NCBI GenBank assembly: GCA_963756425.1
Contig: CAVWNW010000003.1
Coordinates: 289,308 to 353,307, forward strand
Direction of reading: 5' to 3'
DNA length: 64,000 bases
Origin: DASQUK01 sp963756425
GTDB lineage: Bacteria; Actinomycetota; Acidimicrobiia; Acidimicrobiales; VFJN01
Made by a program: the position numbers and the translations under genes. The notes beneath the pieces are model-generated. The model did not search any database. It worked only from the letters and a program-made list of their open reading frames with translations, and was not told the origin of the DNA. Shown here piece after piece: positions 18,423 through 27,262 of the stretch. The first letter of the stretch is position 1, and the number at the start of each line of letters is the position of its first letter.

Positions 18423-19301
18423 TCAGGCACGGGCCAGCAGGATGCGATCCCGGCCGGTGAGGTCGGGCCAGACGGCGATGGACCCGAACCCGGCGGCGCG
18501 GGCCATCGCCCCGGCCTCGGCCGCCTGGTGCGGTGCGATCTCCACCACCAGGGACCCCGGCTGGGCCAGCCAGAGGCGCGCCTCGGCCACGATCCGCTCG
18601 ATGTCCTCGAGCCCCGTGGGGCCGGACACCAGTGCCTCCAGCGGCTCCCACGCTCGCACCTCGTCGGGCAGGTCCTCCACCTCGAACTCGGCCACGTATG
18701 GCGGGTTGCTCACGATCACGTCGACCGCGCCGCCCAACTCGGCGGGCAGCGCCTCGTACCACGATCCCTGGGCCAGGCGCACCGCCTCGCCGATCCGCCC
18801 GAGGGCGGCCACGTTCGTCTCGGCCACCGCCAGCGCGTCGGGGGAGATGTCGGTCGCCCACACCTCGATGCCGGTCCACTCCACCGCCAGCGCCAGCGCG
18901 ATCGCGCCGGAGCCGGTGCCGAGGTCGACCGCCAGCCGAGCGTCGAGCCGCCGGCATTCCTCGAGCGCCATCTGCGTCAGCGCCTCGGTCTCGGGGCGGG
19001 GGATGAGGACGCGGTTGTCGACCTCGAGGTCGAGGACACGGAAGCCCCAGCGCCCGAGCACGTACTGCAGGGGCTCACCGCGCAGGCGCCGCTCGAGCAT
19101 GTCGAAGAAGAACGTGGCGTCGCCCAGGCCCGCCGGCGCCTCGAGCCCGATGATGAGATCGGCCCCCTCCAGGCCGCTGGCCCGCTGCACGAGCCAGCGG
19201 GCCTCCTGCTCGGCGTTGTCGATGCCCGCCTGTGCCAGCCGGTCGGCGCCCTCGTCGAGGAGCGTCTGCCAGGCGACGCCTCCGGTCGCGGTCTCGGTCA
19301 C
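18423..19301 (-). CDS. prmC: Peptide chain release factor N5-glutamine methyltransferase
   Basis: A 292-residue SAM-dependent methyltransferase that methylates the Gln of the GGQ motif in release factors. SAM motif I is DLGTGSGAIALALA (about 145-158) and the Gln-binding motif is NPPYV (about 200). The N-terminal helical domain (about 1-95) and RPETEALTQMAL match PrmC/HemK. It directly follows prfA, its substrate gene. Confidence 0.95.
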   Translation of the reverse strand: MTETATGGVAWQTLLDEGADRLAQAGIDNAEQEARWLVQRASGLEGADLIIGLEAPAGLGDATFFFDMLERRLRGEPLQYVLGRWGFRVLDLEVDNRVLIPRPETEALTQMALEECRRLDARLAVDLGTGSGAIALALAVEWTGIEVWATDISPDALAVAETNVAALGRIGEAVRLAQGSWYEALPAELGGAVDVIVSNPPYVAEFEVEDLPDEVRAWEPLEALVSGPTGLEDIERIVAEARLWLAQPGSLVVEIAPHQAAEAGAMARAAGFGSIAVWPDLTGRDRILLARA

Positions 19302-19328
19302 GGTGGGTCCCAGCCCGGCACCGCGAGC

Positions 19329-20393
19329 TCAGGTGGCCTCGCCGAGGCGGCGGGCCTGCTCGTCGGCCACCAGCGCGTCGCTGATCTGGGCCAGCTCGCC
19401 CGCGAGCACCTTGTCGAGCTTGTAGACGGTGAGGCCGATGCGGTGGTCCGTCACGCGGTTCTCCTTGAAGTTGTAGGTGCGAACCTTCTCGGAGCGGCCC
19501 CCGCCTCCCACCTGGCCCCGGCGGGCGGCCGACGCCTCGGCGGCCTGGCGGTCCTGCTCCGCCTTGAGCAGCCGCGAGCGCAGCACCTGCAGCGCCTTGG
19601 CGCGATTCTGGATCTGGCTCTTCTCGTCCTGCATGGAGACGACGATGCCGGTCGGCAGGTGCGTCAGCCGCACGGCGGAGTCGGTGGTGTTGACGCTCTG
19701 CCCGCCAGGTCCCGAGGAGCGGTAGACGTCGGTTCGCAGGTCGTTGGGGTCTATGGCGACGTCGACCTCCTCGGCTTCGGGCAGCACGGTCACGGTCGCC
19801 GACGACGTGTGCACGCGCCCCTGGCTCTCGGTGACCGGCACCCGCTGCACCCGGTGGGGCCCGGCCTCGAGGTGCATGCGCGCCCAAACCCCGTCGCCCT
19901 TCATCGCGAACGTCACCTCGTTGAAGCCTCCCAGGTCCGACGGATCGGTACCCAGCACGTCGACCGACCATCCCTGGCGCGCGGCGAAAGCGCGATACAT
20001 CTCGTACAGGTCGCGGGCGAACAGGTTGGCCTCCTCGCCGCCCTCGGCGCCGCGGATCTCGACGATGACGTTGCGGTCGTCATTGGGATCGCGGGGCAGC
20101 AGCAGGACGCGGAGCTCGTCGGTGAGCCGGGTGATCGCCGCCTCGGCGGCGTCGATCTCGGCCCGGAGGATGTCGCGCTCGTCTCCGACGGCGTCCGGCA
20201 ACATCCCCTTGGCCACCTCGAGGTCGGCTCGGCGGGCACCTAGCTCGCGCGACCGCTCGACGATCGGGCCCAGCTCGCGGTAGCGCTTGGCCACCTGCTG
20301 GAATCGGGGCTGGTCGGCGATGAGGTCGGGGTCGCCCAGGCGCGCCTCGGCGTCACGGAACTCCCGGTCCAGCTCGGCGAGGCGATCGAGCAC
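19329..20393 (-). CDS. prfA: Peptide chain release factor 1
   Basis: A 354-residue RF1 that reads UAA and UAG and triggers peptide release. The catalytic GGQ loop is SSGPGGQSVNTTDSAVRLTH (about 220). The N-terminal coiled coil begins LDRLAELDREFRDAEARLG. The region after GGQ carries the standard RNKAxALQxL-type segment (QNRAKALQVLRSRLL). The start is GTG 20393. Length is normal. It is followed by prmC. Confidence 0.96.
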   Translation of the reverse strand: MLDRLAELDREFRDAEARLGDPDLIADQPRFQQVAKRYRELGPIVERSRELGARRADLEVAKGMLPDAVGDERDILRAEIDAAEAAITRLTDELRVLLLPRDPNDDRNVIVEIRGAEGGEEANLFARDLYEMYRAFAARQGWSVDVLGTDPSDLGGFNEVTFAMKGDGVWARMHLEAGPHRVQRVPVTESQGRVHTSSATVTVLPEAEEVDVAIDPNDLRTDVYRSSGPGGQSVNTTDSAVRLTHLPTGIVVSMQDEKSQIQNRAKALQVLRSRLLKAEQDRQAAEASAARRGQVGGGGRSEKVRTYNFKENRVTDHRIGLTVYKLDKVLAGELAQISDALVADEQARRLGEAT

Positions 20394-20426
20394 GACCAGC
20401 GAGGCTACCCGGCGTTCTGGTTGTAC

Positions 20427-21462
20427 CTATCCGGCGGCCCGCCAGTCACCAGGAACGGGAACGACCTCCGCCGGCGTGCGGAGGCGAGCCGCCAGCCGTC
20501 GAGTGCCGGGATGATCGTCAGGCTCCGGCAGCACCAGCAGCAGGCGCGCGGACGGGTCGAGCGCCTCGCGAGCGTCGGCCGCAATGGGCACCAGGTCCAG
20601 GGCGATGCCGACCGAGCAGGCGACGACCGCCGGCACCCCATCGGCGGTGGTCCCGGTGGCGATGGCGATGTCGCGTTCGGTGAGGTTGGCACGCGGCCGG
20701 ACGCCCGGCTCGGGGCGGAGGGTTGCCAGACCGACGATGCCAGGAGTTCGGCACAGCACCGCCCGCAGCCAGCGGTCCGGGACCAGCTGGTTGAGCGGAT
20801 GCCGGGGCGCACCCGGCCGCCGGTGCTCGCGGACGATGCCAACGACCCGGGCGAGCTGGTCGACCGGGGCTAGCTCGCCGTGGACCATGGCCGTCAGCTC
20901 CCGGTCGGCCTTCCCCACGCCCACCTCGAGCTGTGGCTCGGCGATGGGGACGCCGGCGGTGGTCGTGCCGTGGACGATCCGGGCAACCTCCAGGCCGTTG
21001 ACCTCCCCGCGCACGACGCCACCCTCGGCGACGACCTCGAGGCCGGCGTCGATCAGGAGGTCCACCAGGTTCGGCGGCGCCGTGGCGTCGGGCTGGCGGG
21101 CCGGCGGGGCCGGGGCCGCTGGCACCAACGCGGTCCCGGCGACGGCCCACACCTGCGGCGCCGGCGGCGCGAAGAGCGCGGACTGGCGCGGCGACGGTGG
21201 CGGCGGCGTCGTCCGGTCCGTCCACCAGGATGTGGAGGTCGTCGACATGCTCGCGATCGGCCCATACCAGGGCCGGTCCCAGCGTGCGCTCGGGGGCATG
21301 GTCCGCCAGCACCCAGGCGGTCGGCCCGGGGCCGGCGAGCGCCACCGCCGTTCCCAGCGTGTGGCTGACCCGGTCGGCCGGTCCCCAGCGGCCGGCCACG
21401 AGGGCGGTGAGCTTGGCGCCGCGCAGCGCGGCACGGCGTTCTGCGCCGAGTGCGGATGTCAC
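20427..21462 (-). CDS. Unknown protein between rpmE and prfA, interrupted by a frameshift
   Basis: The N-terminal part is in one frame from ATG 21462 (TSALGAERRAALRGAKLTAL to DGPDDAAATVAA). The rest continues in the next frame (RQSALFAPPAPQVWAVAG onwards) to a stop at 20427, about 344 residues in total. The break is at a GCGCGG stretch (about 21186-21192), where a missing GC dinucleotide would join VAA to RQSALF. The second half has several Ala/Val/Gly strands (VVAEGGVVRGEVNGLEVARI, GVPAVVACSVGIALDLVPI). I recognise no family. Position is between rpmE and prfA, in a normally conserved operon. Confidence 0.65.
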
Positions 21463-21502
21463 CGGTCGGTGCTCGACCGGGTCGACGTAGTTCGCTCCGG
21501 CG

Positions 21503-21709
21503 CTACTTGGAGCGCTTGCCGTAGCGGCGCTCGAACCGGTCGATGCGGCCGCCGGTGTCCACCAGCTTCTGCTTGCCCGTGTAGAACGGGTGGCACTCGC
21601 TGCACAGCTCGACGTGCAGGTCGGCCTTCGTGGCGCGGGTGGTGAACTCGTTGCCGCAGGAGCAGCGCACCTTGGCGACGACGTAGTCGGGGTGGATGCC
21701 AGCCTTCAT
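21503..21709 (-). CDS. rpmE: 50S ribosomal protein L31 (zinc-binding type)
   Basis: A 68-residue L31 with the zinc ligands of the C+ form: CSC near residue 16-18 and CSEC around 36-39. It starts MKAGIHPDYVVAKV, as expected. The C-terminal tail (RFERRYGKRSK) is basic. It follows rho as in other Actinobacteria. Zn-binding L31 is usually replaced under zinc starvation by a non-binding paralogue, which is not in this window. Confidence 0.97.
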   Translation of the reverse strand: MKAGIHPDYVVAKVRCSCGNEFTTRATKADLHVELCSECHPFYTGKQKLVDTGGRIDRFERRYGKRSK

Positions 21710-21749
21710 TGCGGTCTCCAGGATCAGAACTTGGCGAAAGTAAGACAGT

Positions 21750-23567
21750 CTACCCGGCCGCCAACCGGTTCTTGGCTACCTCGGCCAGGAACTCCTCGTT
21801 GGTGCGGAACGTCTTCATGCGGTCGATCAGCAGCTCGAGCGCTGCGGCGTTGCCGCCATCGGTGGACGACAGGCCCGACAGGACCCGGCGCAGCGCCCAC
21901 ACGAGGTTGAGCTGGCCGCGCGGGAACAGCAGCTCCTCGTGGCGGGTGGAGCTGGCGTCGACGTCGATGGCGGGGTAGATCCGGCGCTCGGAGAGTCGCC
22001 GGTCGAGCCGGAGCTCCATGTTGCCGGTGCCCTTGAACTCCTCGAAGATCACCTCGTCCATCTTCGAACCGGTCTCGATGAGCGCGGTGGCGAGGATGGT
22101 CAGCGAGCCGCCCTCCTCGATGTTGCGGGCGGCGCCGAAGAACTTCTTGGGCGGGTAGAGGGCGCCGGAGTCGACGCCGCCGGACATGATTCGGCCCGTA
22201 GCGGGAGCCGCCAGGTTGTACGCCCGCGCGAGACGGGTGATGCCGTCGAGGATGATGCAGACGTCCTGGCCATCCTCGACGAGGCGCTTGGCCCGCTCGA
22301 TGGTGAGCTCGGCCACCTGGGCATGCTCCTCGGCCGGGCGGTCGAAGGTGGAGGCGACGACCTCGCTGCCGGGGCTCCTCAGCCAGCGGCGCATGTCGGT
22401 CACCTCTTCGGGCCGCTCGTCGACGAGCAGCACGATGAGCTTGACCTCGGGGTTGTTGGCCTCGATCGACCGGGCGATCTGCTTCATGATCGTGGTCTTG
22501 CCCGCCTTGGGAGGCGAGACGATGAGGCCCCGCTGGCCCTTGCCGATGGGCGAGAGCAGGTCGACGATGCGGGCCGTCATGTTCGACCCGTCCTCGGTGG
22601 TCTCGAGAGCGAGCTTGTCGTCGGGGAACAGCGGCGTAAGGTCCTCGAAGCGCCGGCGCCCGCGCGCCTCCTCGGGGTCCTTGCCGTTGACCAGGTCGAT
22701 GCGCAGCAGCGCCGGGTTCTTCTCGTTGCGCAGCGCCGGGCGGCTCCCACCCTTGATGTGATCGCCCTTGCGCAGACCGAATTGGCGGGCCTGCTTGACC
22801 GACACGTACACGTCGTCCTTGGAGGGCAGCGAACCCTTGACCCGCAGGAAGCCGTAGCCCTCGTCGCGCAGGTCGAGCAGGCCCTCGACATCCACGGGCT
22901 CGCCGGTGTACTCCTCGATGTGGGTCTCGGTGCCACCGCGCCGCCCGCGCCGCCGGCGCCGGCGGTTGCCCGGCTCGTTGACGTCGACCTGGTGGCCTTC
23001 GTCCCGTGACTGCTCCCCCGGTCGCTCGGGCTCGCGCTTGCGACCGTCGGCCGCCCGCCTCTGGCGTCCCCCTCCCCGCACCTCGCCTTCGGTGGCTGCC
23101 CCGGTGGACCCGCCACCCTCGGAGCGCTCGGCCCCGGCGGTGGCATCCTGCCCGTTCGACCCGCCGGACCGGTCGTCGTCGGTGCCGTCCCGGGAACCGG
23201 GGTCGGCCCGTCCCTCGTCGGTGACGGCGGCCTCCCACTCGGCGGGCGGTTCGGCGGCGCCGACGGGCTCGGCGGCGGCGGGTGCGTCGGTGGTGGTGTC
23301 GGTGGCGCTGTCCGATTCGTCCACGGTGGCCTCCTGTTGCGACCCGCCGTTGCCGGCACGGGTGCGCTTACGCTTGGGTTCCCCCTCGTCGACACCTGGC
23401 GACTCGGAGGACGCCACGCCCGTCAGCTCGAGGATGAGCTGCACGATCTCGGCCTTGCGGGCGCGCGACGGTGGCTTGGCTCCAAGTGCCTGGGCGATGG
23501 TCGTGAGCTCGTCGCGATCCTTGCGCTCCAGGGCGGACCGTTCGAGGGTGGTCGAGTCCACGCTCAT
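21750..23567 (-). CDS. rho: Transcription termination factor Rho
   Basis: A 605-residue Rho helicase. The Rho_N helical domain spans about 1-50, followed by a long hydrophilic insert (about 55-215) that is acidic and Gly/Ser-rich at first and ends in an Arg block (NRRRRRRGRRGG). The cold-shock-like RNA-binding domain (about 220-300) and the ATPase with Walker A PKAGKTT (353-359) follow. The long basic insert is typical of actinobacterial Rho and adds RNA binding. ATG 23567 is chosen so the protein begins with SVDSTTLERSALERKDR. Confidence 0.96.
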   Translation of the reverse strand: MSVDSTTLERSALERKDRDELTTIAQALGAKPPSRARKAEIVQLILELTGVASSESPGVDEGEPKRKRTRAGNGGSQQEATVDESDSATDTTTDAPAAAEPVGAAEPPAEWEAAVTDEGRADPGSRDGTDDDRSGGSNGQDATAGAERSEGGGSTGAATEGEVRGGGRQRRAADGRKREPERPGEQSRDEGHQVDVNEPGNRRRRRRGRRGGTETHIEEYTGEPVDVEGLLDLRDEGYGFLRVKGSLPSKDDVYVSVKQARQFGLRKGDHIKGGSRPALRNEKNPALLRIDLVNGKDPEEARGRRRFEDLTPLFPDDKLALETTEDGSNMTARIVDLLSPIGKGQRGLIVSPPKAGKTTIMKQIARSIEANNPEVKLIVLLVDERPEEVTDMRRWLRSPGSEVVASTFDRPAEEHAQVAELTIERAKRLVEDGQDVCIILDGITRLARAYNLAAPATGRIMSGGVDSGALYPPKKFFGAARNIEEGGSLTILATALIETGSKMDEVIFEEFKGTGNMELRLDRRLSERRIYPAIDVDASSTRHEELLFPRGQLNLVWALRRVLSGLSSTDGGNAAALELLIDRMKTFRTNEEFLAEVAKNRLAAG

Positions 23568-23739
23568 CGGGGGCTTGCACCTCACTTCAGGGAAGACCGG
23601 GGTGGCGACCGTGGGGGCCGGCGGGTCGGCGCCGGGCGTGCAGAAGTCGATCTGGCCCGGAGGAAGGAACCGTCCGCTGAATCGGGGCCGCTAGGTCATC
23701 CGCTCTTGATTCAGCGGTGCCCCCCGGCAGAACGAGAGC

Positions 23740-23745
23740 ACTCTA
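23740..23745 (-). promoter_or_regulatory. Possible rho promoter -10
   Basis: TAGAGT on the minus strand, with a poor -35 (TTTCGA, 18-nt spacing). It would give a leader of about 165 nt before rho ATG 23567. A long rho leader fits known autoregulation of rho. The rest of the 278-bp gap shows no gene. Confidence 0.3.
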
Positions 23746-23807
23746 GCGCAGCACCCAGGCCGATCGAAACCTGCGCACGCGGCCGCGGGGGCGCCGCGAG
23801 GGTCCAC

Positions 23808-23813
23808 TAGGTT
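23808..23813 (+). promoter_or_regulatory. -10 hexamer for the 23846 gene
   Basis: TAGGTT lies 32 nt before ATG 23846. A ribosome-binding site (GGGAGGGG) lies between, so this gene has a leader. Confidence 0.4.
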
Positions 23814-23845
23814 GACGGCAAGCCACGACCCGGGAGGGGACGCGC

Positions 23846-25024
23846 ATGCGCCGGTTCGTCGTCACGTTGGGGGCCCTCGTCACCGCCACTGCTTTGCTGG
23901 TGGGCCCGGCCGTGCCATCGGGCGCGGCCGCCATCCGATCGTCGGGCCTCCACGGTCCGGCGCACGGCTCACACGCGGCACCACCTGACTCCCTGGGGCG
24001 CTATGCCGCCGGCCTGACCACGGTCGAGATGGTCGATCGGGCCCGCGACGACCGCACGCTGACGGTCGACATCTGGTACCCGGCCGACAAGCGCTCCGAT
24101 GCCCCCACCGCCGCGCTGAACCTCGTGTTCACCCAGCTCCCGCTCCGGGGCGTGCTGGCCAGTCCGGAGGCGGCCAGGGGCTCGTTCCCCCTGGTCGTCT
24201 TCTCCCACGGCAACGGGGGAGTCCGGTTCCAGTCCTGGTTCCTGATGCAGGCCCTCGCCAGCCATGGGTTCGTGGTCGCGGCGCCCGATCACGCCGGGAA
24301 CACCGCGCTCGACGCCATCGGCGGCACGTCCGACCCGGTAGCCGTGGCGGCGGCCAACCGCCCGCGCGACGTCTCGTTCGTCATCGACCAGATGGTCGCC
24401 CGCGACCGGGACCCCGCGGATGCGCTCCACCGACGCATCGACGAGGGGCACATCGCCGTCGCCGGCCATTCGTTCGGCGGCTTCACGGCGCTGGCGACGG
24501 CCGGTGGGTTCCTCGACTACCAGCCCGACCCACGCGTCGACGCCATCGTGCCCATCGCGCCGGCGGCAGTGGGGTTCACCGACGAACAGCTGGCCGCGAT
24601 CGACATTCCCACGCTGCTGATGGGTGGGACATCCGACACGGTCGTCCCGATCGAGCCCGGAATCGTCCGGGCGTGGGACCTGATATCCGGCCGGCCCGAA
24701 TACCGGGTCGACCTGCTGGCGGCCGGGCACAACTCGTTCACCAACGTCTGCGACATCCGGGACGCCTACGTGGCCGCGGGGGTGGGCCAGCCGATACTCG
24801 GCTTCGTCGAGGCACAGGCCGAGGACGGCTGCGCGCCCGAGTTGCTCCCGATCGACGAGGCGCACCGGGTCACCGACCTCTACGTGGTGTCGTTCCTCAC
24901 CAAGGAGCTGAAGGGGAGCGCTCGCTTCGGCCGGTACCTCACCACCCGGTACGCCGAACGCCATGACCTACCGGTGGAGCTGCTGGTCAAGCCCGAGGAC
25001 CACCGGGGGCGGGACGCCGCCTAG
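23846..25024 (+). CDS. Secreted alpha/beta hydrolase (PAF-acetylhydrolase/chlorophyllase-like)
   Basis: A 392-residue serine hydrolase. Residues 1-29 form a signal peptide (RRF, a hydrophobic run, PSGAAA). The oxyanion region is PLVVFSHGNGG and the nucleophile elbow is GHSFGG (about 210). The catalytic Asp is probably in GGTSDTVVP and the His in LLAAGHNSF. The pattern resembles PAF-acetylhydrolase/dienelactone-type esterases. A ribosome-binding site precedes the ATG. The stop overlaps the convergent apgM stop at CTAG. Confidence 0.85.
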   Translation: MRRFVVTLGALVTATALLVGPAVPSGAAAIRSSGLHGPAHGSHAAPPDSLGRYAAGLTTVEMVDRARDDRTLTVDIWYPADKRSDAPTAALNLVFTQLPLRGVLASPEAARGSFPLVVFSHGNGGVRFQSWFLMQALASHGFVVAAPDHAGNTALDAIGGTSDPVAVAAANRPRDVSFVIDQMVARDRDPADALHRRIDEGHIAVAGHSFGGFTALATAGGFLDYQPDPRVDAIVPIAPAAVGFTDEQLAAIDIPTLLMGGTSDTVVPIEPGIVRAWDLISGRPEYRVDLLAAGHNSFTNVCDIRDAYVAAGVGQPILGFVEAQAEDGCAPELLPIDEAHRVTDLYVVSFLTKELKGSARFGRYLTTRYAERHDLPVELLVKPEDHRGRDAA

Positions 25025-26187
25025 GTCGTCTCGCCACGGGCCAGTAGCCGGCCCAGCATCTCGTGGCCGGGAACCGGCGCACTGCCCGCCGTTGCGCGCT
25101 CCGTGTACACCCCGCCGGGGCCCTCGATCTCGCTGTCGACCAGCAGGTAGGGCACGGGGTCGGTGGTGTGCGTCCGCAGCTCGATGGGGGTGGCGTGGTC
25201 CGGTAAGAGCAGCAGGCGCCAGGGACCGAGGGAATCGAGGCCCTCGACCAGGCCGTCGAGAATGCGGCCGTCCCACGCCTCGAGAGCCTTGATCTTCTCG
25301 TCGAGGTCGCCGGCGTGGCCGGCCTCGTCGGTGGCCTCGACATGCACCAGGAACACGTCGGCACCGTCGGCCAGGGTGTGCAGGGCGGCGTCGCGCTTGC
25401 CCTCGTAGTCGGTGTCGAACCAGCCGGTGGCGCCGGGGATCTCCACGATGTCCATGCCGGTGAGGACGCCGAGCCCCCGCACCAGATCGACGGCGGTGAC
25501 CAACGCCCCGTGCCTGCCGGTGGCCTCGGCGAACGAGGGGAGCTGCGGCTGGAAGCCCTGACCCCACAGCCAGATCTGGGTAGCGGCGAGCGGGGACCGG
25601 CCGACGATGGCGCGGCTGGCGTCCATCAGCTCGATGAGCTGCGGCGCGGCCGGCCCGTGGGGCAGGAGCGCCGGATGGCCGCTGAGGTCGTGCGGGGGGA
25701 CGCAATGCGCCTCGGCCCACGAGGCGGGTGCGACCACGATGTGCCGGTACTGGACGCCGGCGTGGAACTCGACCCCCGTGCCGGCACCCGATCCCAGCTC
25801 GGCGTCGAGCTGCCGGACGACCTGGGCCGCGTCCTCCGACGAGGGATGCCCCCCGGCGAAGTCGACCATCGTCCCATCGGGCCCGATGGTCACGAGGTTG
25901 CAGCGGTAGGCGACCCGGTCGGGCGCGAGGCGCAGGCCGAGGGCCGCCGCCTCGATGGGCGCGCGACCGGTGTGGTAGCGCGCCGGGTCGTAGCCCAGGA
26001 TCGACATGTTGCCGACGTCGCTCCCGGGGGCCATCTTCGGTGGGATCACCGCCGCCCGGCCGACCTCGCCCTGGGCCGCGAGCCGCGTCAACGTCGGCAT
26101 CGAGGCCACCTCGAGCGGTGTGCGCCCCCCCAGCCGGGCCAACGGCTCGTCGGCGCAGCCGTCGGGCACGCAGATCACGTACTTCAC
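25021..26187 (-). CDS. ApgM-type phosphoglycerate mutase family, candidate homoserine kinase
   Basis: A 388-residue member of the cofactor-independent phosphoglycerate mutase / alkaline phosphatase superfamily (archaeal ApgM type). It starts KYVICVPDGCADEP (metal-binding Asp-Gly) and has GSDVGNMSILGYDP with the catalytic Ser/Asn region. Metal ligands follow in HVEATDEAGHAGD and LLPDHATP. It occupies the position of thrB after hom-thrC in the Mycobacterium-type order, and no GHMP homoserine kinase is present. A subfamily of these proteins has been proposed as homoserine kinases. Start GTG 26187. Confidence 0.85.
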   Translation of the reverse strand: MKYVICVPDGCADEPLARLGGRTPLEVASMPTLTRLAAQGEVGRAAVIPPKMAPGSDVGNMSILGYDPARYHTGRAPIEAAALGLRLAPDRVAYRCNLVTIGPDGTMVDFAGGHPSSEDAAQVVRQLDAELGSGAGTGVEFHAGVQYRHIVVAPASWAEAHCVPPHDLSGHPALLPHGPAAPQLIELMDASRAIVGRSPLAATQIWLWGQGFQPQLPSFAEATGRHGALVTAVDLVRGLGVLTGMDIVEIPGATGWFDTDYEGKRDAALHTLADGADVFLVHVEATDEAGHAGDLDEKIKALEAWDGRILDGLVEGLDSLGPWRLLLLPDHATPIELRTHTTDPVPYLLVDSEIEGPGGVYTERATAGSAPVPGHEMLGRLLARGETT

Positions 26188-26283
26188 CCGCCCAGTCTCG
26201 CAGCTGGTCGCCGGAGCACCGAACGACATCGAGTGGCGCCCGCGCCACGGGACGGGACGTTGTCCTGACCACCCGGGCGGCCC

Positions 26284-26627
26284 CGAGGTCATGGGTTCCG
26301 GCGGCACCAACTCGAGGTCATGGGTTCCGTCGGCACCAACTCGAGGTCATGGGTTCCGTCGGTACCAACTCGAGGTCATGGGTTCCGGCTTCGGAACCGA
26401 TGACCTCGGGCTGCCCGATGCGGAACCTATGACCTCGGGAGATCGTTTCGCCGCCCGCACTCACGCGACCCTCGACGTCGACCTTGAGTCGAGGTCGAGG
26501 GTTGCTCGGCCCACGCCTTGGTCACACGTCTCGAGGTCATAGGTTCCGCCGCCACGAGTTCGAGGTCATGGGTTCCGGGCGCGGAACCTATGACCTCGGC
26601 CTGCGCGGTGCGGAACCTATGACCTCG
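26284..26627. repeat. Cluster of ten 16-bp repeats, partly 29-bp periodic
   Basis: Ten copies of CGAGGTCATRGGTTCC or its complement fill the 468-bp gap between the lipoprotein gene and apgM. Four direct copies start at 26284, 26313, 26342 and 26371, exactly 29 bp apart. Two inverted copies follow (26393, 26422), then two direct (26532, 26561), then two inverted (26583, 26612). Copies 26561/26583 form a near-perfect 16-bp hairpin with a 6-nt loop. No gene is seen here. Confidence 0.9.
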
Positions 26628-26655
26628 CCTGATACCTGGTCAGAGCTGCATGCAG

Positions 26656-27213
26656 TCAGCCCTCGGTCACCGCTCCCGGGCAGTCGCCGACCGCAGCGAT
26701 GAGATCGCTCATCAGCTCCTGGTCCTCCTCGAGCGCGTCCTCACCCTCCATCAGGCTCGTCACCAGCACCCGCTTGAGCAGGTCGTCGTCGATGGCGCCC
26801 TCGAGGCAGTCGACCGTCTCCTGGGACATGTCCTCGCCCTCGGTGAGCCCTTCGACGAAGGCGGCCCGCACGTCCATGCACTCGTTGACGTCCTCCCAGA
26901 ACGCGTCGGCCTGGTCCTCGTCGAGGGTGATCCCGAACTCGTCGGGGGAGCTCTCCGGGTCCTCGCGAATCTCGTCAGGGGTCACGGCGCCCTGGAGCTG
27001 CTCGACACCGACGGCATCGACGAACGCGCGGGCGAAGCATTCGTTCTCCTCCTCGGTCAGCTCCGAGTCCTCATTGCTGGCGACGATGGCGTCGACGTAT
27101 TCCTGGCCCTCCGCGGAGGACGACTCGCTGCCACCGCCGTCGTCGTCGTCACCACAGGCGGCCCCGCCGGCGGCCATCATCAGTACCGCCACCGCCAGCA
27201 TCGTCCGGCGCAT
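26656..27213 (-). CDS. Small acidic lipoprotein
   Basis: A 185-residue exported lipoprotein: signal peptide with lipobox GGAAC (Cys at about 20), followed by DDDDGGGSESSS, a linker typical of actinobacterial lipoproteins. The mature part is very acidic and helical, with Cys residues near 59, 112, 136 and 177 spaced as if for disulfides, and repeated SLMEGEDALEED-type segments. No known domain is recognised. It is embedded between thrC and the ApgM-like gene, which is unusual for a biosynthetic operon. Confidence 0.75.
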   Translation of the reverse strand: MRRTMLAVAVLMMAAGGAACGDDDDGGGSESSSAEGQEYVDAIVASNEDSELTEEENECFARAFVDAVGVEQLQGAVTPDEIREDPESSPDEFGITLDEDQADAFWEDVNECMDVRAAFVEGLTEGEDMSQETVDCLEGAIDDDLLKRVLVTSLMEGEDALEEDQELMSDLIAAVGDCPGAVTEG

Positions 27214-27262
27214 CGCACGTCCTCCCCAGCCGCGAAGGGGTTCCCCAGCAACCGGCGGGACC

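Noticed and set aside
26284..26386. CRISPR array from the 29-bp periodic repeats
   Set aside because: The repeat unit is 16 bp, the 13-bp spacers are nearly identical, copies later invert, and no cas genes are present.
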